Source of the DNA: Chitinophagaceae bacterium UBA1953
Lineage (GTDB): Bacteria; Bacteroidota; Bacteroidia; Chitinophagales; Chitinophagaceae
Reading direction: 5' to 3'
DNA length: 64,000 nt
NCBI GenBank assembly: GCA_002336115.1
Contig: DDEN01000041.1
Span: 73,395 to 137,394 of the forward strand
A program made the position numbers and the translations under genes. This document shows positions 55,857 to 64,000 of this stretch, piece by piece (position 1 is the stretch's first letter; each line of letters begins with the position of its first letter). The notes beneath the pieces are model-generated. The model searched no databases. It worked only from the letters and a program-made list of their open reading frames with translations, and was not told the DNA's origin.

Positions 55857-56093
55857 ATGAGCCAGAAAAAAATAGCAACCATTTTTACAAAAGATAATTA
55901 CATGTGGATGGCCATTGGAGCGGCAGTAATTCTGCTTGGCTTTCTTTTGATGATTGGTGGCAAAAGTGCCGACCCGAACGTGTTTAATAAAGATGAAGTG
56001 TACAGTTTTCGTCGTATTACGCTTGCCCCCATTCTTATCATTGGCGGTTTGATTTTGGAAATCTACGCCATTATGAAAAAACCAAAAGAGTAA
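55857..56093 (+). CDS. DUF3098 small membrane protein
   Basis: 78 residues with two spans (MAIGAAVILLGFLLMIGG and ITLAPILIIGGLILEIYAIM) linked by an extracytoplasmic loop containing VYSFRRITLAP. The pattern matches DUF3098, a family common in Bacteroidota and often placed after ftsX. Function unknown; the gene order suggests it has a role with FtsX in the envelope. Confidence 0.85.
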   Translation: MSQKKIATIFTKDNYMWMAIGAAVILLGFLLMIGGKSADPNVFNKDEVYSFRRITLAPILIIGGLILEIYAIMKKPKE

Positions 56094-56107
56094 AAAAAAT
56101 CAATTTG

Positions 56108-56169
56108 AAAAAAAGCTGATTTGAAAATTTGAAAATTGTAAGCCTTCAAAAAATCAAATCAGCTTTTTT
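56108..56169 (+). terminator. Long-stem terminator after DUF3098 gene
   Basis: GCTGATTTGA with a preceding A run (56108-56124) pairs with TCAAATCAGC followed by TTTTTT (56154-56169), giving a 16-base stem and a 29-base loop, with a T tract at the end. Confidence 0.7.
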
Positions 56170-56238
56170 GCAACTATACATTACTCACCGTGTTGCTGCA
56201 TTTTCAAATTCACATATCTTCAAATTTTCAAATTATCA

Positions 56239-57060
56239 ATGAACACATTTCAATCAGTAATTATTGCAATTGTAGAGGGCTTAACTGAATATCTGCCCAT
56301 TTCCTCCACCGGGCACATGATTATTGCAGAGCGTTTGCTCAATGTTCAGTCCGATAATTTTACCAAACTCTTTACCGTGGCCATACAGCTTGGCGCAATA
56401 CTGAGTGTTGTTGTTTTGTATTGGAAAAAATTTTTCGATTTTACCAAGTGGCAGTTTTATGCAAAACTGATTGTGGCGGTTATTCCCGCATTAGTATTAG
56501 GCAAACTCTTCAGCGATAAAATTGATGAACTGCTTGAAAGCCCTCTCACTGTTTCCATTACCATGCTGGTTGGTGGCATTATTTTACTCTTTATCGAAAA
56601 CCTGTTTAAAGAACACAGCATTGCCGAAGAAAAAAATATTTCATTCGGTAAAGCATTTATTATTGGTCTATGGCAATGTATTGCCATGATACCCGGTGTA
56701 AGCCGCAGCGCTGCAAGCATTATAGGTGGCATGCAGCAAAAACTTACCCGTCCGTTGGCTGCTGAATTTTCATTCTTTCTTGCAGTGCCTACAATGGCAG
56801 CCGCAACCGGTTATTCACTCTTCTTAAAACACTGGAACGAAAACGGAGTTGAAACAAAAGGCTACCAGTTAATACTTTCAAACCACAACAACCTCTATGC
56901 TTTTATTATTGGAAATGTTGTTGCCTTTGCAGTAGCGCTGCTGGCAATTAAATTCTTCATTGGATTTTTGCAGAAACATGGTTTTCGGTTGTTTGGCTGG
57001 TACCGTATTATTGCCGGCACAGTATTACTGGCCATGATTGCTGCCGGTTATCTCAGCTAA
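56239..57060 (+). CDS. uppP: Undecaprenyl-diphosphate phosphatase (BacA)
   Basis: 273 residues with about eight spans. The family's two conserved motifs are present: EGLTEYLPISSTGHMII at residues 13-29 and PGVSRSAASIIGGM near 155-170. UppP dephosphorylates undecaprenyl diphosphate to recycle the carrier for peptidoglycan and EPS synthesis, so it supports the EPS genes elsewhere in this window. The protein is normal length. It follows the terminator of the DUF3098 gene and has its own start region. Confidence 0.93.
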   Translation: MNTFQSVIIAIVEGLTEYLPISSTGHMIIAERLLNVQSDNFTKLFTVAIQLGAILSVVVLYWKKFFDFTKWQFYAKLIVAVIPALVLGKLFSDKIDELLESPLTVSITMLVGGIILLFIENLFKEHSIAEEKNISFGKAFIIGLWQCIAMIPGVSRSAASIIGGMQQKLTRPLAAEFSFFLAVPTMAAATGYSLFLKHWNENGVETKGYQLILSNHNNLYAFIIGNVVAFAVALLAIKFFIGFLQKHGFRLFGWYRIIAGTVLLAMIAAGYLS

Positions 57061-57135
57061 CCATATCAAAAGAATATCCTATTTTCACATGTTGCCGGAA
57101 TAGTAATACCGGCCCGATAAAAAACCATCAACTAT

Positions 57136-58422
57136 ATGCAGACAGCTTCAAAAAAAGTTGTAAACGGCTGGGCTATGTACGACTGGGCCAACAGTGTTTA
57201 CAACCTTGTAATTACTACCACTTTTTTCCCTGCTTACTATGCTGCTGTTACATCATTAAAAAATTTTCCTGAAGGTATCTCTCTCTTCGGCAGAAAATAT
57301 GTTAATACAGAGCTGAAAGATTACGCCCTTTCAGTTTCGTTTTTTATTGTGGTGCTGATGCTGCCCATTCTTTCTTCCATTGCCGACTATAAAGGCAACA
57401 AGAAAAATTACATGAGATTTTTCTGTTATCTCGGAGCATTAAGCTGTTCTGCCATGTTTTTCTTCGATAAAAACAATGTGTATTTAGGTCTTGTTTGTTT
57501 AATGCTTGCAGGAATTGGTTTTTACGGTTCGCTGGTTTTTTACAATTCTTACCTGCCTGAAATTGCTGCTGAAGAAGATATGGATCGTGTAAGTGCAAAA
57601 GGGTTTGCAATGGGTTATATAGGCAGTGTTATTTTACAAATGATTGGTTTTGCAATGGTGATGATGATGGATGATAAAGAAATGGCATTGAAAATTACTT
57701 TTCTCCTGGTTGGTATCTGGTGGATTGGTTTTGCCCAAATTCCCTTTTTCCGTTTGCCTATGAGCAGCAAGCAGGAACGTAAACAAAGGAAACACGGATT
57801 GCTTAACGGTTATCATGAACTACAGAAAGTATTTCACCAGGTAAGGGAAATGCCTGTTCTGAAACGTTTTTTACTATCTTATTTTTTTTACAGCATGGGT
57901 GTGCAAACCGTTATGCTTGTTGCAACCGACTTTGGAATTAAAGAATTACAACTTCCGAACGACCGACTTATTATAACCCTTGTCATTATCCAGATTGTTG
58001 CCATTGGCGGTGCTTACTTAATGTCAAAACTTTCGTCCATGTTCGGCAACCTTACCGTACTGATTTTTACTGTTTTACTTTGGGTGGGCGTTTGCGTATA
58101 TGGCTATTATCTGCAAACCGAAACACAGTTTTATATACTTGCTATGATTGTTGGCATGGTGATGGGGGGCATTCAATCGCTCAGCCGTTCTACTTATGCC
58201 AAGCTCATGCCTCCAACAAAAGATACTGCATCGTTTTTCAGTTTTTATGATGTTACTGAAAAGCTGGCAATCGTTATTGGTCTGTTCAGCTTCGGATTTA
58301 TTGAAGGCTTAACACACAACATGCGTAATTCTGTACTTATTCTCATCATCTTTTTTATACTTGGAGTAATTGGATTAATTTTTACACTGAATAAATACAA
58401 AACACTGAAATTACAAGCATAA
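57136..58422 (+). CDS. MFS transporter (Atg22/UMF1-like)
   Basis: 428 residues, about 12 spans. The sequence starts GWAMYDWANSVYNLVITTTFFPAYY, the signature of the Atg22/UMF1 group (vacuole effluxer-like), and a central cytosolic stretch (KQERKQRKHG) divides the two six-span halves. Bacterial members may export amino acids or unknown metabolites; the substrate cannot be told here. A short inverted repeat (57094-57113) lies before it but has no T tract. Confidence 0.85.
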   Translation: MQTASKKVVNGWAMYDWANSVYNLVITTTFFPAYYAAVTSLKNFPEGISLFGRKYVNTELKDYALSVSFFIVVLMLPILSSIADYKGNKKNYMRFFCYLGALSCSAMFFFDKNNVYLGLVCLMLAGIGFYGSLVFYNSYLPEIAAEEDMDRVSAKGFAMGYIGSVILQMIGFAMVMMMDDKEMALKITFLLVGIWWIGFAQIPFFRLPMSSKQERKQRKHGLLNGYHELQKVFHQVREMPVLKRFLLSYFFYSMGVQTVMLVATDFGIKELQLPNDRLIITLVIIQIVAIGGAYLMSKLSSMFGNLTVLIFTVLLWVGVCVYGYYLQTETQFYILAMIVGMVMGGIQSLSRSTYAKLMPPTKDTASFFSFYDVTEKLAIVIGLFSFGFIEGLTHNMRNSVLILIIFFILGVIGLIFTLNKYKTLKLQA

Positions 58423-58447
58423 AAATTCAGAAACAACAACTTATCAC

Positions 58448-59311
58448 ATGAAACTTTATTCAGTTAATACCGGCTATTTCAGGTTAGATGGCGGCGCAAT
58501 GTTTGGTGTTGTGCCAAAAGTGATCTGGAACAAACTAAACCCGGCCAATGAAAACAATCTCTGCAACTGGGCCATGCGTTCATTGCTCATTGAAGATGGC
58601 AACAGGCTTATACTTATTGATAATGGCATGGGCGATAAACAGGATGAAAAATTCATGAGTCATTATTATCTTAATGGCGATGATACATTGGAAAAGTCAA
58701 TGGCCAAATATGGATTTACATTTGATGATGTAACAGATGTAATTCTCACACATCTTCATTTCGATCATTGCGGTGGTTCTATCATTCGTAAAGATGACAA
58801 ACTTATTCCTGCATTTAAAAATGCAACATACTGGAGTAACGAACATCACTGGGAATGGGCAACCAAACCCAACGACAGGGAAAAAGCTTCTTTCCTCAAA
58901 GAAAATATTTTACCCATTGAAGAAAGCGGTCATCTCAAATTTATGTTGCCTGGCGAATCGGCCTATCACAAACTGCCCACAACAGCATTTAATGAAAACA
59001 TGTCCATCCGTTTTGTAAACGGGCATACCGATAGTATGATGCTGCCCCAAATAAAGTATGGCAATAAAACCATTGTGTTTATGGCCGATCTTATTCCTTC
59101 GGCCGCACATCTTCCTATTCCTTATGTAATGGGGTACGATATGTTTCCCTTAACCACGCTTAACGAAAAGAAAACTTTTCTTACCGAAGCACTGGAAAAC
59201 GATTATATTCTTTTCTTCCAGCACGACCCTGTTATTGAATGCTGCACATTGCAACAAACAGAACGGGGAATAAGAATGAAGGATCAGTTTGCGCTTAGTG
59301 AGTTAAAATAA
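58448..59311 (+). CDS. MBL-fold metallo-hydrolase
   Basis: 287 residues, soluble. The metal-binding motif is HLHFDHCGG with HxHxDH at 102-107; additional metal ligands are NGHTD (about 193-197) and FMADLIP (about 212). The pattern fits the lactonase/YtnP-like branch of metallo-beta-lactamase fold hydrolases. It lies 25 bases after the MFS gene and may belong to the same transcript. The exact substrate, such as a lactone, cannot be told. It is convergent with the TlpA-like gene with only 5 bases between stops. Confidence 0.85.
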   Translation: MKLYSVNTGYFRLDGGAMFGVVPKVIWNKLNPANENNLCNWAMRSLLIEDGNRLILIDNGMGDKQDEKFMSHYYLNGDDTLEKSMAKYGFTFDDVTDVILTHLHFDHCGGSIIRKDDKLIPAFKNATYWSNEHHWEWATKPNDREKASFLKENILPIEESGHLKFMLPGESAYHKLPTTAFNENMSIRFVNGHTDSMMLPQIKYGNKTIVFMADLIPSAAHLPIPYVMGYDMFPLTTLNEKKTFLTEALENDYILFFQHDPVIECCTLQQTERGIRMKDQFALSELK

Positions 59312-59316
59312 AATTA

Positions 59317-60546
59317 TTATAATTGTTTTTCCCTGGCTTTAATAAGCGAACGAATTAGTTCGGCTAAAGGAACGCTACTTTGATACGCATCCATTTCAAT
59401 AATTTTTCCTTCTGTATCAAGTATTACATACCTTGGAATGCCATTCACCTTAAAAATTGAACTTAAAAGAAAATCTTCATCAAAAACATTAACACCCGGA
59501 TAATTAATTTCTTTTGCTACCTTTTTCCATTCGTTAATATCGGTTTTGTAATCAACTGAAACAGATACAAATTCAATCGGCAAATCTTTAGTTTGATCAA
59601 TCGCTTCCCTTAACTTAGGAGGACTTATAGCTCTGCAAGGCCCACACCATGTTGCCCAGAAGTCAATTAAGAGATATTTCCCTTTGAATTTAGAGAATGG
59701 AATTTTATTACCAGACATATCTTTTAGTTCAACATTATAAATTGATCTGCCTCTAAGCCATTTTTCAGAAAAAGAGCTGTCAGTATATTTTTTTATGAAC
59801 TGCCAATTGTCTGAGTTACGTATTATTCTTTCTGCAATTAAAATTCCGAATTCACTTTGTGCCACTCTTTTGGAAAGAAGATCAAAATAAGCAGCAACAG
59901 TATCTGGCTTAATAAGATAAAAATATTTAAACAATAAAAAAGCGCTGAAAAATGAGTTTTTGTTTTCTTTTATATAGTTTAATGCCATTAATGCCCGCAC
60001 ATCCTTTATAGCTTCCATTCTCGCCGCAATCTCTGCACGATTTTTTTGAACAGTTGCACTTGTGTCGTTACCATATTCTTTATTTATACCAGCCAACTCC
60101 TTCCTATATTTTTTTTCAGTTATAAAAACAGATGAATATTTCTTTTCCCATTGCTCTTTTTCTACCTGTGATTTTGATCCGGTTATCTGAATATTTTCAG
60201 GAACAGAATGCTCCATAGAAAATGAAACATTCATATTACCCGGTTCAATAATAAACCGTATAACCGTAGGACCATCAACTTCAACTCTATTTTTTATATC
60301 TGTAAAAATCATACCCTCTGAAGCCCTGTTTATTGTCCCTGAAAAAGTAAAAAAACCATTTTTAAGTACAACTAACACAACGTTATCATTAAAACAATTT
60401 CCAAAACGAAGTTTCATTGTATCAACCAAACTATTTCTAACTCTTATTGTGATAGTAACTTTACTACAGTTTGGCTTAAGCCTGAACTGACAGTTAGCTT
60501 GATATGCTGTAATTAAAATAAGAGGTAAAAGAAAAATTCGAATCAT
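59317..60546 (-). CDS. TlpA-family thioredoxin-like protein with N-terminal DUF4369-like region
   Basis: 409 residues with an N-terminal signal peptide (cut near ANCQ). Residues about 20-130 resemble the DUF4369 beta-sandwich, followed by a helical middle part and a thioredoxin-like domain with the active site WCGPC at 300-304 inside YLLIDFWATWCGPCRA. Such secreted Bacteroidota thiol reductases are periplasmic or membrane-linked disulfide reductases. A possible -7 box (TAAATTTG read on the minus strand, 60639-60646) lies about 90 bases upstream of the ATG. Confidence 0.88.
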   Translation of the reverse strand: MIRIFLLPLILITAYQANCQFRLKPNCSKVTITIRVRNSLVDTMKLRFGNCFNDNVVLVVLKNGFFTFSGTINRASEGMIFTDIKNRVEVDGPTVIRFIIEPGNMNVSFSMEHSVPENIQITGSKSQVEKEQWEKKYSSVFITEKKYRKELAGINKEYGNDTSATVQKNRAEIAARMEAIKDVRALMALNYIKENKNSFFSAFLLFKYFYLIKPDTVAAYFDLLSKRVAQSEFGILIAERIIRNSDNWQFIKKYTDSSFSEKWLRGRSIYNVELKDMSGNKIPFSKFKGKYLLIDFWATWCGPCRAISPPKLREAIDQTKDLPIEFVSVSVDYKTDINEWKKVAKEINYPGVNVFDEDFLLSSIFKVNGIPRYVILDTEGKIIEMDAYQSSVPLAELIRSLIKAREKQL

Positions 60547-60900
60547 ATATTTATCTTAGGTTTTGCATTTAATTACTAGTATAAAGAATAGACTTGGTAC
60601 TGTTATCCTGTGATTTTACATGAACAAGCAGCTTTTTTCAAATTTACGCTATAAATAAGAAAACTGAATGTATTAAAAACACTCTGACACAAATACCACC
60701 TCTTTCTACCCAGCTCTAATTGTATCAGGTGTTTTTAAAAAAAAGTGCAGTTAATATCTTTCAAATAATCACCAAGTACCTGCTCAGATATTTGAGCTTA
60801 GGTTAAGAACTCGCAAATAAATACTTTTTAACCAGATGGTAGCACTTACCCAAACAGTAGCAGTCTGTTATTTTCTCCTTAAAAGGAGTATCTGTATCTC
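60547..60900. other. Intergenic region between TlpA-like and DUF3108 genes
   Basis: About 354 bases between same-strand genes. It contains the TlpA-like promoter candidate at 60639-60646 and a short hairpin CTCCTT-AA-AAGGAG (60877-60890) just after the DUF3108 stop, not followed by a clear T tract. Nothing else was recognised. Confidence 0.4.
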
Positions 60901-61719
60901 TTATTTTTTTTCTATTAAACCTGAAAGAGGGTGGCGGGTGTTACGATAGCCCATCATATCAACTTTTATACTGCCAACAGAAATGGGTGTTTCAATACGT
61001 ACAGGTATGCGGTTGGGATCATCGCTCACCCACACATTCATTTTTTCACCACCACTGAAAACCGACCCTTCAATCAGCATGGGTTTAAATCTTATAGCAT
61101 TAAACTTACCGTATTTGGTTTTAATTTTTTCCTTCCCCATATAACGTATATACAAGGGGTACACTTTATCATCAATAAACATGTTGAAAGGAATTTTTGC
61201 ACCAGGCTTGTATTTATTAAAATCAATATTGCGTGCATAATAAATGGCACTGATTACATCTTGTGTACATTCTGGCACTTTAAATGTTCCTCCTTGTGAT
61301 GTAGCTGTGTTTGCGGCATCGTTAAACGTTACAGTTTCAAATTTCTTAAAATCGCCTTCAAGAATATTACGTACAAAACGGTGTGGCTTTAAAGTAGCTG
61401 TATCAACGTAACTTTCGTAATGATCCCGCACTTTAAAAAAGCCATCAAAGAAAGAGTTGGTTTTTCCCGCAGCATCAATATGATAAACCGGTTTGTTTGC
61501 ATAACGTTCCAGCGCAACGTTAAAATTTGCTTCGCCGCCATAAACATAAATACCGGCAAGGGTATAATATACATGGTAATTAAGCGATTCGCCGCTGAGA
61601 AAAGAGGTGTTCCTGATTCCGCAAAACTCATTATCGGCCGTAACTGGCTGGTACACTGATGCAGGTGTTGGTGAAAAGGAAAACAACAAAATAAAAAGCA
61701 TTACCACAACATACTTCAT
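60901..61719 (-). CDS. DUF3108 domain-containing secreted protein
   Basis: 272 residues from the ATG at 61717-61719, which starts a signal peptide (MKYVVVMLFILLFSFSPTPAS); an in-frame Met at 61755 is possible but lacks signal-like sequence. The mature part starts GESLNYHVYYTLAGIYVYGGEANF and ends with the VWVSDDPNRIPVRIE region and the GSIKVDMMGYR motif, typical of DUF3108. It probably lies in the periplasm. The function is unknown; the gene follows the flippase-like gene on the same strand with a 46-base gap. Confidence 0.85.
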   Translation of the reverse strand: MKYVVVMLFILLFSFSPTPASVYQPVTADNEFCGIRNTSFLSGESLNYHVYYTLAGIYVYGGEANFNVALERYANKPVYHIDAAGKTNSFFDGFFKVRDHYESYVDTATLKPHRFVRNILEGDFKKFETVTFNDAANTATSQGGTFKVPECTQDVISAIYYARNIDFNKYKPGAKIPFNMFIDDKVYPLYIRYMGKEKIKTKYGKFNAIRFKPMLIEGSVFSGGEKMNVWVSDDPNRIPVRIETPISVGSIKVDMMGYRNTRHPLSGLIEKK

Positions 61720-61765
61720 CGTTATTCTTCTGTTTGTTTTTTCTGTAAAATACATTAATCTTTTG

Positions 61766-62755
61766 CTAACGTTCTCTGAAAATTCTGACGGTGAGTATAA
61801 GCAGGCTTCCCAGTAAAGCCGGAAAAACAAGATTCAAAATCCAGATCCCTATTGTTCCGGCAAGTATTGCTATACTGTTTGCACTGAAGATACCCATAAT
61901 ACTTACTACCACTTTTCCTCTTATCCCCACCTCGGCAATTGCAAAGCTCGGTACAATTGCCATAATTAAAAAGATTAATGCAATAGACCAAAAACCCTGC
62001 CACCATACAACCCCTACCTGCAGCGCCTGCCACAATAAAACATATTGCAATGCAAAAACAACAAAACGCAAAAATGAATAGAATAATATCTGAACATATA
62101 CCTTGTTTGGTAAATTATCAAGATCGTTTACCACAGCCAAATTGTTTCTGAACCAAGGAACCCATTTGAGCAGTTTAGCAAGCCAGTGCATTCTGAAATA
62201 AAATACCACAGTTAAAACAGCACAAAACAAAACAAGCCATTGAAATACCTGTAATAACAAGCCGGATAAATGTGTATCGCCAAGCTGAACCGCAACTATT
62301 TCATTCTGCAACACAAGTAATGCCACCCAGCCTAACACCAACGTAATTAGCAACTGACCAACACTTGATACCAATGTTAAAGCCACGCCAAGAATCCGGT
62401 ACTGCGGTTCGAGATAAACAATTCTGCCACCATACTCGCCTATGCGGTTAGGTGTGTTTACAGAAAGTGATAAGCCACTCAGTACAGATTCGTATGCTTT
62501 TTTAAAAGAAAACGGCTGATAGTTATTTACAAGCAAATACCATTTATACGCTTCAATTCCCCAGTTAACTGGCATGAGTAAAACAGCCAGCCAAAGTTTC
62601 CAGCTTCCTGTTCCGGCAAACGCATTCTTTATCTGTTGCCAGGCTTTATCAAGATCGGGCTGATGTTTTACTTCATTGTATAATGAAATGCTGATCCATA
62701 CAAATACCGTCGGGCCAAGGAAGTAATTAATAAAGATTTTGAAATTCCTGTTCAG
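61766..62755 (-). CDS. Lysylphosphatidylglycerol synthase TM-domain-like protein, non-ATG start
   Basis: 329 residues if translated from CTG at 62753-62755, 269 from the first ATG at 62573-62575. The extra 60 codons encode NRNFKIFINYFLGPTVFVW and a further span, exactly what family members show at the N-terminus, and are open without a stop; a stop lies just before CTG and there is no ATG, GTG or TTG in between. The rest has about eight spans, including the motif NTPNRIGEYGGR typical of this flippase-like family (UPF0104). It may move or modify lipids in the inner membrane. The start sits 3 bases from the divergent GTG candidate of ruvC. Confidence 0.75.
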   Translation of the reverse strand: MNRNFKIFINYFLGPTVFVWISISLYNEVKHQPDLDKAWQQIKNAFAGTGSWKLWLAVLLMPVNWGIEAYKWYLLVNNYQPFSFKKAYESVLSGLSLSVNTPNRIGEYGGRIVYLEPQYRILGVALTLVSSVGQLLITLVLGWVALLVLQNEIVAVQLGDTHLSGLLLQVFQWLVLFCAVLTVVFYFRMHWLAKLLKWVPWFRNNLAVVNDLDNLPNKVYVQILFYSFLRFVVFALQYVLLWQALQVGVVWWQGFWSIALIFLIMAIVPSFAIAEVGIRGKVVVSIMGIFSANSIAILAGTIGIWILNLVFPALLGSLLILTVRIFRER

Positions 62756-62788
62756 TTTGTGTTTATTTGTTCAAAAATAAACCGCCTC

Positions 62789-63352
62789 TTGCAAACTTTC
62801 TCTAAAATCATTCTTGGCATTGATCCCGGTACGGTTGTAATGGGGTACGGACTGATTGGCATAAAGCAGAATAAACCGCAACTGATTGAAATGGATGTAC
62901 TGAAACTGAGTAAGCATAAGGACGTTTATATACGCCTGCAGTTGATTCATGAAAAAGTGAGTGAAATTATTAAAATACATCAGCCAACTGAATTTGCCAT
63001 TGAAGCTCCGTTCTTTGGAAAAAATGTGCAAAGTATGCTTAAGCTTGGAAGGGCACAGGGCGTAGCCATTGCAACAGCAATGAGCAATGGTTTATCGGTT
63101 ACTGAATACTCACCCAAAAAAGTAAAGCAATCTGTTACGGGAAATGGTAATGCCGATAAGGAGCAGGTTTGGAAAATGCTGCAGCACCAGTTGCAGTTTA
63201 AAGCAAAACCTGCCTATTACGATGCAACTGATGCCATTGCTGTTGCATTATGCCATTATTTCCAAACAAACGGTGCCTTAAAATCATCAGCAGGCAAAAT
63301 GAAAAACTGGGAAGATTTTTTAAAACAAAATCCGGGGAGAATTAAAAAGTAA
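62789..63352 (+). CDS. ruvC: Holliday junction resolvase RuvC
   Basis: 187 residues from TTG at 62789, chosen because the family normally begins a few residues before KIILGIDPGT; a GTG at 62759 would give 197 residues. No in-frame ATG is available near the conserved start. Catalytic acidic residues: first Asp in GIDPGT, Glu in FAIEAPFFGKNVQSML, and Asp residues in YDATDAIAVALCH. RuvC cleaves four-way junctions with RuvAB. It is divergent from the flippase-like gene with almost no intergenic space. Confidence 0.92.
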   Translation: MQTFSKIILGIDPGTVVMGYGLIGIKQNKPQLIEMDVLKLSKHKDVYIRLQLIHEKVSEIIKIHQPTEFAIEAPFFGKNVQSMLKLGRAQGVAIATAMSNGLSVTEYSPKKVKQSVTGNGNADKEQVWKMLQHQLQFKAKPAYYDATDAIAVALCHYFQTNGALKSSAGKMKNWEDFLKQNPGRIKK

Positions 63353-63395
63353 ATAGAAAAAACCACAATTTCGTTATCATATATTCATCACTTCC

Positions 63396-63785
63396 TCAAT
63401 CTGTTCTTCGCATTTTCGGTAATGTCATTAAAAATAAAACAGCAGGAATATATCCCAACAGGTAAAGCCAGTTGACATGATCGAATATCAAATCAATTAA
63501 TAATTTTAAAGTAAGAGCAATCACAAAACTGATGGGGCCCCATTTTTCCATTGACCATGTACCGCTTAATCCAACAAAGCAAAATACAATCATCAATGCA
63601 TTAATGGCGGGATAAAGTGTATCAATACCACCACGCAAGGCAAGGTTGCCGGTGAATGAATAAACAATTTCCCACAGGCCAAATGCAAAAAGTGCAATAC
63701 ATAAAGCTGTAATCAGTTTTGGTCGTGGACTTTTTCTTTTTCCTTTCTTTTTATATCCGTATTCATCGTAACGAGTATGAGTCAT
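63396..63785 (-). CDS. Small membrane protein of unknown function
   Basis: 129 residues. A basic N-terminal tail (YKKKGKRKSPRPK) precedes about four membrane spans (LITALCIALFAFGLWEIVY; INALMIVFCFVGLSGTW; ISFVIALTLKLLIDLIF; LYLLGYIPAVLFLM). No family motif was recognised. It lies 6 bases after the HIT-family gene on the same strand and is convergent with ruvC. The function is unknown. Confidence 0.7.
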   Translation of the reverse strand: MTHTRYDEYGYKKKGKRKSPRPKLITALCIALFAFGLWEIVYSFTGNLALRGGIDTLYPAINALMIVFCFVGLSGTWSMEKWGPISFVIALTLKLLIDLIFDHVNWLYLLGYIPAVLFLMTLPKMRRTD

Positions 63786-63791
63786 TTCCGG

Positions 63792-64000
63792 TTATTTTAG
63801 TTTTTCAATTATGGTTTGCTGAATAGTTTCAAGCCGTTCATCAGAAAGCTTCAGTTTAGGACGTGTAAAATTCAGATCATCGGCCGAATTAATAGGAACC
63901 AGGTGAAGATGTGCATGAGGCACCTCAAGACCAATTGCAGCAATACCCACCCTGTCACAATCAAAAGATGATTCAATGGCTTTTGCTATTGGCCGAGCAA
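63792..64000 (-). CDS. HIT-family protein (5' end beyond window)
   Basis: The frame enters from the right edge and stops at 63792-63794, giving 69 residues of the C-terminal part. The HIT motif is visible as VPHAHLHLVPI (HxHxH). Such proteins are nucleotide hydrolases or transferases. The N-terminal half lies outside the window; the small membrane protein gene follows 6 bases on. Confidence 0.85.
   Translation of the reverse strand, partial: ARPIAKAIESSFDCDRVGIAAIGLEVPHAHLHLVPINSADDLNFTRPKLKLSDERLETIQQTIIEKLK

Noticed and set aside
57094..57113. GCCGG/CCGGC hairpin after uppP as a terminator
   Set aside because: The stem is 5 bases, and no T tract follows.
1..64000. tRNA, rRNA, insertion sequence, phage or plasmid genes
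   Set aside because: No matching motifs, terminal repeats or characteristic proteins were recognised on either strand.

Overview
The window looks like a chromosomal piece of a Bacteroidota bacterium, most likely family Chitinophagaceae. The evidence is the AT-rich DNA, the near absence of Shine-Dalgarno sites, three proteins with C-terminal type IX secretion (T9SS) sorting domains, a DUF3098 protein, a DUF5117/5118-type metalloprotease and a Bacteroidota-type LeuRS and RuvC. The family assignment is inference from protein style; no rRNA, tRNA, CRISPR array, insertion sequence or phage gene was seen.

Layout. (1) 1-3516: the start of an ExbB/TolQ-type proton channel gene, cut by the window edge, and a secreted zinc metalloprotease. 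(2) 3672-6405: a UbiA-fold phosphoribosyl/prenyl transferase, a HAD phosphatase and a glycosyltransferase, resembling the first steps of polyprenyl-phosphate-pentose synthesis. (3) 6592-8253: a T9SS surface protein. (4) 8350-18679: exopolysaccharide (EPS) block 1, mostly minus strand: membrane protein, methyltransferase, acyltransferase, half-size TolC-like protein, O-antigen-ligase/Wzy-like polymerase, a 41-residue membrane ORF, Wzc/Wzz-like chain-length protein, GT2, and a plus-strand GT39-like protein. (5) 18765-32941: two giant secreted T9SS proteins (1322 and 2356 aa), each opening with a serine-esterase domain, on either side of a Wzx flippase and an acyltransferase. (6) 33337-34437: a membrane-anchored endonuclease/exonuclease/phosphatase-fold protein. 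(7) 34704-45592: EPS block 2, all plus strand: a stand-alone receiver protein, an initiating sugar transferase with a receiver-like N-terminus, GT2, AsnB, an epimerase, GT4, a methyltransferase, two tandem NodC-like GT2s and a NodB-like deacetylase. (8) 45649-64000: housekeeping and envelope genes: flotillin-like protein, L,D-transpeptidase, ABC permease, LeuRS, FtsX, DUF3098, UppP, MFS, MBL hydrolase, TlpA-like protein, DUF3108, flippase-like membrane protein, RuvC, a small membrane protein and a truncated HIT gene.

How the genes fit together. Blocks 1 and 2 with the Wzx gene make a nearly complete Wzx/Wzy-type pathway: the sugar transferase loads the first sugar-phosphate on undecaprenyl phosphate, the GTs extend it, AsnB, acyltransferases, methyltransferases and the deacetylase decorate it, Wzx flips it, the Wzy-like protein polymerises it and the Wzc-like protein sets chain length. 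No Wza/SLBB outer-membrane exporter was recognised; the half-size TolC-like protein is the only outer-membrane candidate. UppP recycles the lipid carrier further along. The giant T9SS proteins could act on the finished polymer at the cell surface (inference).

Most unusual points: receiver-like domains tied to the initiating sugar transferase; an SGNH hydrolase apparently nested inside a PKD-like domain; a triplicated module of about 175 residues with no family name known to me; degenerate catalytic motifs in the Wzc-like and EEP-fold proteins; and a divergent gene pair at 62.76 kb where neither side has an ATG start.
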